Below, piece by piece: positions 55,706 through 64,000 of a stretch of DNA of 64,000 nucleotides. The DNA comes from Bacteroidia bacterium. Its GTDB lineage: Bacteria > Bacteroidota > Bacteroidia > Flavobacteriales > Flavobacteriaceae. Under the pieces are notes generated by a model, which searched no databases, had not been told where the DNA came from, and worked only from the letters and a program-made list of their open reading frames with translations. Location of the stretch: contig JAUIAY010000012.1 in assembly GCA_030425285.1 (NCBI GenBank), positions 1-64,000 on the forward strand, given 5' to 3'. A program made the translations under genes and the position numbers. How positions within the stretch are numbered: the first letter of the stretch is position 1; each line of letters begins with the position of its first letter.

Positions 55706-57262
55706 TTATTCTGTTGCTTTATCTACAACAATTCTATCAGCTCTATTGGCTAATTCCCAAGCGGTATAAAAAATTAAACGCGTACGGTTTTCTAACAGGT
55801 CGTAACGGATTTTATCTGGTGTGTCCGATGGTTTATGGTAATCTGCATGGGTTCCGTTGAAATAGAAAATAACAGGAATGTTATTTTTGGCAAAATTATA
55901 ATGATCTGAACGGTAGTAAAAACGATTCGGATCGTTGTCATCATTGTAAGTATAATCAAAATTCATATTGATGTACTTTTTGTTGATTTCTTCAGAAATG
56001 TTGTGCAATTCAGTACTTAATTTATCACTGCCAATTAAGTATAGGTAGTTATCATCTCCGGCTTCCTCATGTTTTGGATCTACACGGCCAATCATATCGA
56101 TGTTTAAATCAGCAACCGTATTTTCTAATGGAATAATAGGGTCTATGTCTGTGTAATATCTGGAACCAAGTAAACCTTTTTCTTCACCTGTTACATGAAG
56201 GAACAATATAGAACGCTTTGGTCCGTGTCCATTTTTTTCAGCTGTTCTAAAGGCATCTGCAATTTCTAAAACAGAAACGGTTCCAGAGCCATCATCATCA
56301 GCACCATTATAGATTTCTCCATTTTTGATACCTTCATGATCTAAATGAGCTGAAATAACAATAACTTCATTAGGCTTTTCAGATCCTTTAATAAAAGCAG
56401 CTACGTTTTCAGAATAAAACTCATTGGATGCACTTAAATATTGCAAATCAAATTGTTTTTCTATAGTCTGGCTTGTATTGTTTGTGTCAATATCTTCAAG
56501 AATTGCTTTTGCTAGGCTGGTGTTGATTAAAAAATAATACATATCCTCGGCATTACCTTTTAAAGACATGCGACCACTGGACCTTCCAAAGCGGCTAGCT
56601 GCCATAGAATAGATGTCAGGGTGGTATAGCAATACAGCTGCTGCACCAAGGTCTTTGGCTACATCACGTTTTGAAGCATATTCTTGTCTAAAATTTGACC
56701 ATTTTGACGATTCTGTTGTGCCACTTACTAAATAGTTTCCATCAGCATTTTTAGGCTCACCAGCTTTAATTAAAACGACTTTTCCCTTAATATTCAAATC
56801 CTTGTAATCTGAATAGTTGTCATCCTGGATTCCATAACCAGCATATATAATTTCATTGGTTGATATACCACCGTCTTTAGAGGCGGATACCGATACAAAG
56901 TCATCAACGGCCTTAAACTGTTTGTTATTAAAAGTAAGGTCAACTTTGGGAACATCCATAATTTCCAATGGTACATTTTGAAAGTAATCACCATCCGATT
57001 TTGCGGCTGGAATGCCCATGTTTATATATTGCTCCTTTAAATAATTAACCGCTTTTTTTTGTCCTGGGTCACCTGTGTTTCGTCCTTCAAATTCATCTGA
57101 AGCATATACGTAAAGCATTTCTTTTAATTCATCAGAACTAATGCTATTGGCATAATCAACAGGGTTGGCAGGTACTTTACTTTTGGACGCTGTTTTTTCT
57201 TGAGTAGAACCACAACCTAGTATAAATAGGGAAGTGGTTAAAATTAATAAGGAATTTCTCAT
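55706..57262 (-). CDS. M28 family peptidase with PA domain, lipoprotein
   Basis: The start is ATG 57262 (MRNSLLILTTSLFILGCGS), giving a lipoprotein signal with Cys in LGCG; the protein is 518 residues. It has an inserted PA domain (about residues 150-270) within an M28 zinc aminopeptidase: 'VISAHLDHEG' (zinc His), 'NGADDDGSGTVSVLEIADAF', the catalytic Glu in 'LHVTGEEKGLLGSRYY', 'NIDMIGRVD' and 'SDHYNFAKNNIPVIFYFNG'. It is anchored outside the cytoplasm and removes N-terminal residues from peptides. A shorter paralog lies 100 bases upstream. Confidence 0.92.
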   Translation of the reverse strand: MRNSLLILTTSLFILGCGSTQEKTASKSKVPANPVDYANSISSDELKEMLYVYASDEFEGRNTGDPGQKKAVNYLKEQYINMGIPAAKSDGDYFQNVPLEIMDVPKVDLTFNNKQFKAVDDFVSVSASKDGGISTNEIIYAGYGIQDDNYSDYKDLNIKGKVVLIKAGEPKNADGNYLVSGTTESSKWSNFRQEYASKRDVAKDLGAAAVLLYHPDIYSMAASRFGRSSGRMSLKGNAEDMYYFLINTSLAKAILEDIDTNNTSQTIEKQFDLQYLSASNEFYSENVAAFIKGSEKPNEVIVISAHLDHEGIKNGEIYNGADDDGSGTVSVLEIADAFRTAEKNGHGPKRSILFLHVTGEEKGLLGSRYYTDIDPIIPLENTVADLNIDMIGRVDPKHEEAGDDNYLYLIGSDKLSTELHNISEEINKKYINMNFDYTYNDDNDPNRFYYRSDHYNFAKNNIPVIFYFNGTHADYHKPSDTPDKIRYDLLENRTRLIFYTAWELANRADRIVVDKATE

Positions 57263-57361
57263 TGTAGTAAGAGTTGATAAAGTTGTTGCGATATTACGAA
57301 AAAACACTGTATTTCATAGGCTTATAAAGAACTTTTTAACAAATATTATAAGCGCAAGATG

Positions 57362-58399
57362 CTACAAATTAACGTTGTGAATCAAGTCACTTTCTTTATT
57401 GGCTAAATGCCAGGCCGTTACAAAAATAAGGCGTGCTCGTTTTTCTAATAAGTGAAACTCAATTTTATCTGGTGTATCGGTATATCTATGATAGTCTTCA
57501 TGCTCACCGTTAAAGTAGAATATTACTGGGATATTTTGTTTGGCAAAGTTATAGTGATCCGACCGATAATAGTATCTGTTTCGGTCATTCTCGTCATTAT
57601 AAGTGTAATCTAAATCAATGTTGAAATACTTATCATTTATTTTTTCCGAAATAAAATGTAACTCTTTACTAATCCTATCAGATCCAATCAAATAAAGATA
57701 ATTGCTATTATTTTGATGTTTGCTGTCAATTCTTCCAATCATGTCAATATTCAAATTGGATATGGTTTTTTCCAAATCAAATATTGGATGTTCAGTATAA
57801 TACCTTGATCCGTGAAGTCCAATTTCTTCTGCTGTAACATGGAGAAACAGAACACTACGTTTGGGTGTATGTCCGTTTTCGCTTGCTAATTTAAAAGCTT
57901 CAGCCATTTCCATTATGGCTGTGGTGCCGGAACCATCATCATCAGCTCCATGAAAAATTTCACCGTTCTCAACACCCAAATGATCAAGATGAGCAGAAAT
58001 AATAACAACTTCTTCAGGTTTTTCAGAACCTTTAATGAAAGCTAATACATTTTCGGAGTCTCCCGTTCCTTCAGGTAGACTAGCGGCAGGAATATTTTGG
58101 AAATACACCGAATCACTAATAGGAGAGGCAATGCCCTGTTCCAAATAATAGTCTCTGATGAAATTAGCTGCTTTTTTTTGTCCTTTAGTGCCTGTTGCGC
58201 GACCATTAAATTCTTCAGAAGTGAAATCGTATAATAGAGTCTTTAATTCCTTGGCTGTTATGCTATTGGCGTAGGTCATTACGGTTGTGCTATCGTTTAA
58301 ATGAATACCCTCTTTTAGGTTCTCGATTTTGGTGCTATAACGAGTAGTGGCACAAGATCCCACCAGTGTCAAAGCTGATATGATTACGAGAGATTTCAT
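57362..58399 (-). CDS. M28 family peptidase without PA domain, lipoprotein
   Basis: This 345-residue protein is a paralog of the neighbouring enzyme. It has the lipoprotein signal 'MKSLVIISALTLVGSCATT' and the same catalytic motifs ('ISAHLDHLG', 'GADDDGSGTTAIMEMAEAF', 'LHVTAEEIGLHGSRYY', 'NIDMIGRID', 'SDHYNFAKQNIPVIFYFNG'). The PA insert present in the neighbour is missing, replaced by a short join after 'QNIPAASLPEG'. The catalytic set is complete, so it is probably active. The pair is a tandem duplication with domain loss or gain. Confidence 0.9.
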   Translation of the reverse strand: MKSLVIISALTLVGSCATTRYSTKIENLKEGIHLNDSTTVMTYANSITAKELKTLLYDFTSEEFNGRATGTKGQKKAANFIRDYYLEQGIASPISDSVYFQNIPAASLPEGTGDSENVLAFIKGSEKPEEVVIISAHLDHLGVENGEIFHGADDDGSGTTAIMEMAEAFKLASENGHTPKRSVLFLHVTAEEIGLHGSRYYTEHPIFDLEKTISNLNIDMIGRIDSKHQNNSNYLYLIGSDRISKELHFISEKINDKYFNIDLDYTYNDENDRNRYYYRSDHYNFAKQNIPVIFYFNGEHEDYHRYTDTPDKIEFHLLEKRARLIFVTAWHLANKESDLIHNVNL

Positions 58400-58477
58400 T
58401 GATTAATAGCTAATTATCGTTCAAATAAAACAAAAAAAATGCTATTAATAAAACAATATCAAGTATTTAATAAAGAA

Positions 58478-58816
58478 TTATAATTCTAATTCATCCAATT
58501 CCAAATCATCCAATTCTTCTATAGCCTCTTCTTCAGATTGTTTTTCTTTTTGTTCCAACTCTTCGGTATTTCCAACTTCCGACGTGCTAAAGATACTTTT
58601 ATAAGTCGTTAGGCCCAATGCTAAAATGGTTAGTAAGAAAGCTAATTTTATACTGTGTTTGGGCAATTGTTTTTTGTTGGATAGATAAAAAGCAATGAAT
58701 CCAAAAACTAATGAGGCAATTGCGGGAATAAAAGCTAATTTATATAATGGTAAAACTGCTAGGACAACCGTTATGATTGCCGAAAGTAACGTTATAACTA
58801 TAAAGAATACTCTCAT
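58478..58816 (-). CDS. Small membrane protein with acidic tail
   Basis: This 112-residue protein has three hydrophobic segments ('VFFIVITLLSAIITVVLAVL', 'FIPAIASLVFGFIAFYL', 'IKLAFLLTILALGLTTYKSI') and a strongly acidic end ('EEEAIEELDDLELDELEL'). The family is not recognised by me. It starts 6 bases after the DUF3108 stop and is probably co-transcribed with it. Confidence 0.75.
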   Translation of the reverse strand: MRVFFIVITLLSAIITVVLAVLPLYKLAFIPAIASLVFGFIAFYLSNKKQLPKHSIKLAFLLTILALGLTTYKSIFSTSEVGNTEELEQKEKQSEEEAIEELDDLELDELEL

Positions 58817-58822
58817 AATATC

Positions 58823-59602
58823 TTAATTTTTTAAACCAGAGGCCGATTTGATTTTTAATTCACCGTTTCCTACTGGAATCTTAAACTTGGCAAAAACAGG
58901 AATTTTATTGGCATCAGCAGTTAGCCAAATTAAATTATCGTTACTGCCACTCAAAACTTGACTGTTGTTTATTGAAATGGACAGTTTATGGCAGGTTTTG
59001 GAACCAATTTTCGTGCTTATGGTTTCGGTTCCCTTGTATACAGCCACAACCTTAAACTCTTGGTTGTCAAAAAGAACATTAAATGTATAGGTTTTGTTAG
59101 TAGAAGCTTGAGATAGGTCTAAATTTCGCATTTTGTATATGGTGGTCACAATGTCTATCGTGCTACTTCCAATTTTAAGGTTCTTATTTTCTTCATAAAA
59201 CCCACCTACTTTAGCTCTTTTACGTTTGGTGCTCTCTGCAATATTGGTTTTGTGTTTAAACTTGTACTGCATGAATTTGTAATAACCACCTTCATTAATA
59301 TCCCGTTTGTGTAAATAAGGTGTTAAGGAATTCATATTCACATAACTTTCGTACAAATCCCTAATTTTAAAAAAGCTATCCCACTTGCTATATGTTGTTG
59401 CCGTGCATTTTAATTTTAACAAGGTTGCTTTTGAAGTTTTAACAGGACTGGTTTCCATAGTAACCTCGGCTAGGTCAGTCATTAATCCAGACATATTATA
59501 GGCAGCAGTAAATACTAATTTCTCATTAGAGGAAACAGCCGTATTTTGTGAAAATCCAACGGAAGTACAAATAAGGCAAATGAATAATAAGATGTAGCGC
59601 AT
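58823..59602 (-). CDS. DUF3108 domain protein, secreted
   Basis: This 259-residue protein has a signal peptide (MRYILLFICLICTSVGFSQ) and the DUF3108 pattern: 'EKLVFTAAYNMSGLMTDLAEV', 'SKWDSFFKIRDLYESYVN', 'KIPVFAKFKIPVGNGELKIK'. The fold is a lipocalin-like beta barrel in periplasmic or exported proteins; function is unknown. It is followed by the small membrane protein gene. Confidence 0.88.
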   Translation of the reverse strand: MRYILLFICLICTSVGFSQNTAVSSNEKLVFTAAYNMSGLMTDLAEVTMETSPVKTSKATLLKLKCTATTYSKWDSFFKIRDLYESYVNMNSLTPYLHKRDINEGGYYKFMQYKFKHKTNIAESTKRKRAKVGGFYEENKNLKIGSSTIDIVTTIYKMRNLDLSQASTNKTYTFNVLFDNQEFKVVAVYKGTETISTKIGSKTCHKLSISINNSQVLSGSNDNLIWLTADANKIPVFAKFKIPVGNGELKIKSASGLKN

Positions 59603-59769
59603 AAATTAATGAGATTTGTTAGATAACGTATCTATGAACATTTATTGTGCCGAAAATACAAATGATTATAAAATATTACTAATAAAAAATGATGGACTCT
59701 TACCTACATGACAATTGTCAGTTTAAATAACGAAATAATATAATATCTTTAAGACACATAAAATAGACT

Positions 59770-60618
59770 ATGAAAAATATTCTGATAACTACCGATTTCT
59801 CAAAGCCTGCCAATCATGCAATAGATTTTGCAATAAATCTGTTTCAGTATGAACCTTGTAGGTTTTATATACTGCACGTGGTTAAGGCTTCTAGTTTCAT
59901 TTCAGATGATTTAATGAACATGAAACCATCTACTTCATTATATTCTCAAATAATTGCCGAAGATAAGGAAAGGCTTGAACAGGATATAGAAAGATTAAAA
60001 AATCAATATAATAATATTTTACATATCTTTTCACCAATAGTTGACTATGATAATTTTATTGGGGCTGTTAAGCAAAGTATCGAAAATAATGATATTGAAT
60101 TGGTAGTTATGGGAACAAAAGGTGCTACCAATAGTATCAAGAAGATATTTGGCAGTAACACGTTGCGTGTTATAGAAAACATTAAAATTCCCGTTTTAGC
60201 TATACCGGAATCCTGTAAGATAAAACCCATTCAGAAGATTCTATTTACTACGAATTTAAACAGAAATTATCATAAGAATGATTTGAAGTTTTTAGTAAAC
60301 TTTTCTGAACATTATAATTGTGAAGTCCATATGTTGCATATTTCTGAAAATAGTACTTACACGCAACAGCAGGAACGCATTAAACAACAACTGGATGATT
60401 TTTTTAAAAACACGTCACATCATTTGATTGATGTGTCTAAATCTAGTTTTTTGACTTCTGTCGTCAAATACATAGAAAGTAATGAAATAGATATGTTTTC
60501 AATGGTGAGTCGCCAGCATTCGTTCTTTGAAAAGTTATTCAATGAACAAAAAATAGAAAAAATAGCTAACCATTTGGACGTCCCTTTTTTGGCTTTAACT
60601 GACACACAGAATAGTTAA
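59770..60618 (+). CDS. Universal stress protein, two-domain type
   Basis: This 282-residue protein has two USP domains. The first starts 'ILITTDFSKPANHAIDFAIN' and ends in the ATP-binding 'VVMGTKGATNSIKKIFGSNT', a G-x2-G-x9-G-like loop. The second has the start 'ILFTTNLNRNYHKNDLKFLV' and a degenerate nucleotide loop ('SRQHSFFEKLF'). USP proteins help survival under stress through poorly known means. It stands alone and divergent from the DUF3108 gene. Confidence 0.9.
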   Translation: MKNILITTDFSKPANHAIDFAINLFQYEPCRFYILHVVKASSFISDDLMNMKPSTSLYSQIIAEDKERLEQDIERLKNQYNNILHIFSPIVDYDNFIGAVKQSIENNDIELVVMGTKGATNSIKKIFGSNTLRVIENIKIPVLAIPESCKIKPIQKILFTTNLNRNYHKNDLKFLVNFSEHYNCEVHMLHISENSTYTQQQERIKQQLDDFFKNTSHHLIDVSKSSFLTSVVKYIESNEIDMFSMVSRQHSFFEKLFNEQKIEKIANHLDVPFLALTDTQNS

Positions 60619-60990
60619 CTACAACTTCCTTTCCAATTGACAGAAAAGAATTTACATCCTTTAATATAACGTTGCCAAATGGATTTTTGTTAAGTATTAA
60701 AAATACTTTATTAAGTTTTTTAAAACAATAAAGACCTACGTTAGCACTTATCAAACTAATAATGCTAGGCAGGCCTTTATATAATTTCCAAAAAGAATTG
60801 ATTAATAGCAACACAAAATTGAAACAAATTCAAGTTTTAAACAATACTCAATTTGAGTATTTCGAGCAATCGTGCTTTTTTTCGATGAAAACACACAGTG
60901 GTTTTATGCCATTCGCCTTCTACAGAAATTACATTAGAAAACAATGTATTGATGTCTTATATATAATGAATAATTTAGAGCAAAGGAAGG
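60619..60990. other. Intergenic region, nothing convincing
   Basis: Between two converging genes. An 88-residue rightward frame (60762-61028) and an 82-residue leftward one (60566-60814) exist, but both overlap real genes and have no recognisable domain. AAAGACCTACG near 60730 and GCAGGCCTTTAT near 60770 form only a loose pairing. I annotate nothing here. Confidence 0.5.
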
Positions 60991-61767
60991 CTACAAAGGC
61001 ATTCTTCCCGCCTTTAACATTCCAATAAGTTCTCCAGTTGAAGCAATCTGTAGTTTTTTCAAAATGTTACGTCTATGTGTATCTACCGTATTAGAGCTAA
61101 TAGCTAATTTTTTAGCAATTGTTTTACTTGAATGGTTCTGCACGAGCAATCTTATAATATCTCGTTCCCGATTGCTCAAGCCATCTGTCAACAGTTTTTG
61201 CGAAAAATTATTGTAGTATTTGGTTTCATAAACGTTTTGGTCATTTAAATACTTGGCCGTAGCTGTTATTGGCATAGAAAGGTTTAAATCGGCATGAAGT
61301 ACTGTATAATGGGCTAATCCTATTACAGGTTTCATAACGGAATCAAACTCTAGGGGTGTAGTGTTTTGTACCACATTTACATATACACCATTGGCATTTT
61401 TAATTCGGTAGTTCCAGGTGTAGCTCATCCGATTACGCTGTTTTTCGGGGATTTCGGTAAGCGTAAAATCCATAAGATGATTCATGGCTTTGAGCCATAT
61501 TTTAATATCTTCAGGATGCATCCTACTCCAAAAGTAGCGCATACCTTTGGCTTTTAAATCATCGTGATCCAATCCCAAACAGGCATGCATATTTTTACTA
61601 ATGTACTCAAAGCTTAGTTCTTGGGTGTTGGTCACACAAAAATAAGTTGAACTATAAGGTAGGAATGTATCCAATTCCATCATTTTAAGAATGTGTTCCT
61701 CTAATGAAGGCTTATAATAAGACTTAAAAATATCCTTATATAGCGTTCTAATGTGTAATGATTCCAT
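60991..61767 (-). CDS. PAS-LuxR family transcriptional regulator
   Basis: This 258-residue protein has a PAS-like sensor in the middle ('FCVTNTQELSFEYISKNMHAC', 'MHPEDIKIWLKAMNHLMDF') and a C-terminal LuxR helix-turn-helix ('LSNRERDIIRLLVQNHSSKTIAKKLAISSNTVDTHRRNILKKL'). No receiver domain is present. PAS-LuxR proteins sense small molecules or redox state and regulate transcription; the signal is unknown. The gene ends at a TAG and lies alone. Confidence 0.9.
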   Translation of the reverse strand: MESLHIRTLYKDIFKSYYKPSLEEHILKMMELDTFLPYSSTYFCVTNTQELSFEYISKNMHACLGLDHDDLKAKGMRYFWSRMHPEDIKIWLKAMNHLMDFTLTEIPEKQRNRMSYTWNYRIKNANGVYVNVVQNTTPLEFDSVMKPVIGLAHYTVLHADLNLSMPITATAKYLNDQNVYETKYYNNFSQKLLTDGLSNRERDIIRLLVQNHSSKTIAKKLAISSNTVDTHRRNILKKLQIASTGELIGMLKAGRMPL

Positions 61768-61941
61768 GAGTTGTTGAATGAATCCCTTTTTAAAATAATT
61801 TTAAAGTAGTACAATAACGGAACAAGAAATTAAAAAACCTATAAAACACCCTTTTTCTCGTTGAAAAAGCGTTCAGACATTAACAGATTAGTTTTTTAAG
61901 TTCAAATATTTAAAAAGATATCTTTTGATATTCTTAAAAAC

Positions 61942-61972
61942 AAAAACCCGAAACAAATGTTTCGGGTTTTTT
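61942..61972. terminator. Terminator after tRNA-Ser
   Basis: CCCGAAACA pairs with TGTTTCGGG around a two-base centre, flanked by A-runs and T-runs. It lies just 3' of the minus-strand tRNA-Ser. Confidence 0.9.
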
Positions 61973-61973
61973 G

Positions 61974-62058
61974 CGGAGAAAGAGGGATTCGAACCCCCGG
62001 AGGTGTGACCCTCAACAGTTTTCAAGACTGCCGCATTCGACCACTCTGCCATTTCTCC
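61974..62058 (-). tRNA. tRNA-Ser (TGA)
   Basis: The minus-strand sequence of 85 bases has acceptor GGAGAAA with TTTCTCC, anticodon TGA in CTTGAAA, a long variable arm (class II) and T-loop TTCGAAT. Discriminator is G; CCA is not encoded. Confidence 0.94.
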
Positions 62059-62187
62059 TTGAGTGCCTCATTAGGTATTCCCTAAATGCGGATGCAAATA
62101 TAGAACCCTTTTTCGTTTCTTTCAAATAAAAGACTGAAATTTTTGTACAAATTTTATATTCCATTAGTTGAACCAAAACAGGATTGT

Positions 62188-62195
62188 TATTTTTG
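62188..62195 (+). promoter_or_regulatory. -7 promoter box for the nitroreductase gene
   Basis: TATTTTTG matches TAnnTTTG and lies 19 bases before ATG 62215, with a TTG (62168-62170) 17 bases upstream as a possible -33 element. Confidence 0.5.
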
Positions 62196-62214
62196 TTAAT
62201 TCAAAAATAGAAGC

Positions 62215-62844
62215 ATGAATGTTATCAAACATTTAAATTGGCGTTATGCCACAAAAGCATTTAATCCCACAAAAATTGTAAGTGATGAAAAGCTAACAGT
62301 TTTAAAGGAAGCTTTTAATCTTACTGCTACATCCTATGGTTTACAACCCATAAAATTGGTAGTGTTTAGTGATAAGAAATTACAAACTGAATTAATTTCA
62401 GCAACAATGAATCAGAAGCAAATTGCTGAAGCATCCCATGTATTGGTATTTTGTATTGAAACAACTATTGATGAAGAATTTGTTTTGGAGTATTTTAATC
62501 GTGTTCATACTATTCGAGATACTCCAAAAAGTATATTGAAGCCATTTCAAGATTTTTTGATTTCAGATTTTGAGAAGAAGCCTCAAGATTATATTGAAGA
62601 TTGGGCAACCAATCAAGCTTATTTGGCTATGGGGAATATTTTAACAGTTTGCGCATTGGAAGGTATTGACTCGTGTCCAATGGAAGGATTTGATCCAGAA
62701 AAGTATGATGAGGTCCTCGGATTAAAGAAACGAGGCTTAAAATCTGTATTATTACTGCCAATTGGCTATCGAGCAGATGACGATATGTTCGCAGATTTTA
62801 AAAAGGTTAGAAGATCTATAAAAGATTCAATAATTACTTTATAA
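62215..62844 (+). CDS. Nitroreductase-family NAD(P)H oxidoreductase
   Basis: This 209-residue flavoenzyme has the family opening 'LNWRYATKAFNPTKIVSDEK' (FMN phosphate site), 'LTATSYGLQPIKLVVFSDK', and 'WATNQAYLAMGNILTVCALEGIDSCPMEGFD' in the second half. It reduces nitro compounds or quinones with NAD(P)H and FMN; the natural substrate is unknown. It is followed after 8 bases by the aminotransferase gene, so both may share the promoter at 62188. Confidence 0.92.
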   Translation: MNVIKHLNWRYATKAFNPTKIVSDEKLTVLKEAFNLTATSYGLQPIKLVVFSDKKLQTELISATMNQKQIAEASHVLVFCIETTIDEEFVLEYFNRVHTIRDTPKSILKPFQDFLISDFEKKPQDYIEDWATNQAYLAMGNILTVCALEGIDSCPMEGFDPEKYDEVLGLKKRGLKSVLLLPIGYRADDDMFADFKKVRRSIKDSIITL

Positions 62845-62852
62845 AAATAATT

Positions 62853-64000
62853 ATGCCAGGATTTGAATTATTTGGAAATACAGAACGAAAGGAATTGCAA
62901 GACGTGTTGGATAATGGTGTTTTAATGCGCTATGGATTTGATGGTATGCGAAATGGCCATTGGAAAGCTAAAGAGTTAGAACAAGCACTTGAGGAAAAAC
63001 TACAAGTCAATCATGCGCAATTAGTATCTAGTGGTACAGCTGCAGTATCTGTGGCTTTAGCATCTGCAGGAATTGGAGCAGGAGACGAGGTGATTATGCC
63101 CACGTTTACTTTTGTGGCAAGTTTTGAAGCCATTATGATGTTGGGAGCTATTCCTATCTTGGTTGATGTAGATGATACTCTCACGTTAGATCCCAAAGCT
63201 GTCACCGAAGCAATTACAACTAAAACCAAAGCTATTATGCCAGTGCATATGTGTGGTAGTATGGCCAATTTGAATACTTTGCAAACTATTTGTCATGAGC
63301 ATGACTTATTACTAATAGAAGATTCTTCACAGGCTACAGGCGCAACATATAATGGGAAACCGCTAGGCAGTATTGGTGATTTAGGGTGCTTATCGCTCGA
63401 TTTTGTGAAAATAATTACTGCAGGTGAGGGTGGCGCTGTATTAACTAATAACGAAAAATTTTACAGACATGCTGACCATTATTCCGATCATGGCCATGAT
63501 CATATAGGTAGTGACCGTGGTGCGGAAACCCATCCGTTTCTAGGATATAACTTTAGAATTTCTGAATTGCATGCAGCTGTTGGTTTGGCACAATTAAGAC
63601 GGCTGGATGAGTTTGTGGCTATTCAAAAGAAAAATTATGCAATAATAAGAGAAGCTTTATCTCAAATTCCCGAAGTGACTTTTAGAAGGGTTCCTGAAGG
63701 AGGTGAGGAAAGTTACTCGTTCTTAAGTTTCTTTTTACCTGATTTGGAAACGTCTAGAAAGGTTATTCAGGCTTTTAAAGAAAACGGCATTGATGCCTGC
63801 TGGAATTACTACGATAACAACTGGCACTATATTAGAAAGTGGGACCACCTTAAGGAATTAAAAACACTTTATCCATTATCTGCCGAAGTGAAAGAAGGTT
63901 TACAATATCTCGAAACTAAAACTTTCAAGCAATCAGATCATTATATTGGGCGTAACATTTCCTGCTTGATTAAATTATCTTGGACGGAAGAAGAAGTAAA
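62853..64000 (+). CDS. DegT/DnrJ-type sugar aminotransferase, KdnA-like (3' end outside window)
   Basis: The frame is open from ATG 62853 to the window end (382 codons seen). It begins MPGFELFGNTERKELQDV and has the PLP lysine K186 in 'LSLDFVKIITAGEGGAV', 'FTFVASFEAIMMLGAIPI' and 'SDHGHDHIGSDRGAETHPF'. That last segment and the start closely match, from memory, KdnA, which makes 8-amino-8-deoxy-Kdo for LPS with KdnB. Other sugar aminotransferases remain possible. The family is usually about 390-440 residues, so little is missing. Confidence 0.85.
   Translation, partial: MPGFELFGNTERKELQDVLDNGVLMRYGFDGMRNGHWKAKELEQALEEKLQVNHAQLVSSGTAAVSVALASAGIGAGDEVIMPTFTFVASFEAIMMLGAIPILVDVDDTLTLDPKAVTEAITTKTKAIMPVHMCGSMANLNTLQTICHEHDLLLIEDSSQATGATYNGKPLGSIGDLGCLSLDFVKIITAGEGGAVLTNNEKFYRHADHYSDHGHDHIGSDRGAETHPFLGYNFRISELHAAVGLAQLRRLDEFVAIQKKNYAIIREALSQIPEVTFRRVPEGGEESYSFLSFFLPDLETSRKVIQAFKENGIDACWNYYDNNWHYIRKWDHLKELKTLYPLSAEVKEGLQYLETKTFKQSDHYIGRNISCLIKLSWTEEEV

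Noticed and set aside
60762-61028. Rightward 88-codon ORF near the LuxR gene
   Set aside because: It overlaps the 3' end of the opposing LuxR gene and has no recognisable domain.

Overview
The window is chromosomal DNA of a member of the Flavobacteriaceae (phylum Bacteroidota), probably marine. Support comes from AT-rich DNA, promoters with the Bacteroidota -7 box TAnnTTTG (clearest at 55521-55551, 46335 and 51078), a type IX secretion C-terminal signal, a bacillithiol gene (bshB1), DUF493 and DUF4290 genes beside murA, a flavobacterial UbiA/Maf/KdsC/DUF2520 cluster, and lipoproteins with acidic residues after the lipobox. Two genes run off the window: a repeat-rich surface protein at the left edge (leftward) and a KdnA-like aminotransferase at the right edge.

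Positions 1-2761 hold the surface-protein fragment, a small GIY-YIG gene and about 1.2 kb of decayed non-coding DNA. Positions 2762-20678 are an integrated genomic island. A 42-bp copy of the 3' part of the tRNA-Met gene lies at 2762-2803, and the intact tRNA-Met (minus strand, 20637-20710) is at the other end. A tyrosine recombinase lies 55 bp from that tRNA. The island carries, in order: a three-part HipBST toxin-antitoxin operon under three palindromic operators spaced exactly 40 bp apart; a Fic protein behind four direct repeats; what looks like the first codons of a lost hsdR gene; and a six-gene rightward operon (6681-18172) whose last five genes follow one another with 1- to 4-base overlaps. 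It then has a convergent gap with a 22-bp-phased CACCCTTG array, an unknown 234-residue gene, and the integrase.

The six-gene operon is the most interesting part. It encodes a PLD-nuclease/SNF2 helicase; a nuclease-methylase-specificity polypeptide with an AlbA_2 tail; a Septu-like ATPase plus HNH pair; a GIY-YIG/DUF4357 nuclease; and an unrecognised 372-residue protein. Each part belongs to or resembles known families, but I do not recognise the whole as a named defence system. The natural reading is a composite anti-phage restriction system in which methylation marks self and several nuclease folds act on foreign DNA. That is inference.

From 20711 to 64000 the DNA is ordinary flavobacterial core: translation initiation (fmt), recombination (recQ), nucleoid proteins (two HU copies), peptidoglycan synthesis (murA, with Asp in place of the fosfomycin-target Cys), a light/oxidative-stress operon (photolyase, SRPBCC, TspO, glutathione peroxidase), a PIG-L/small membrane protein/sodium symporter operon, CorA, MscS and MscL channels, a lipid/LPS/Maf cluster, a fused ResB-CcsA cytochrome c assembly protein, a MATE exporter, sulfur-amino-acid and bacillithiol enzymes, tandem M28 peptidases, a stress protein, a LuxR/PAS regulator, tRNA-His and tRNA-Ser, and a nitroreductase. 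All calls are from reading the sequence and recalled family motifs; no database search was possible.
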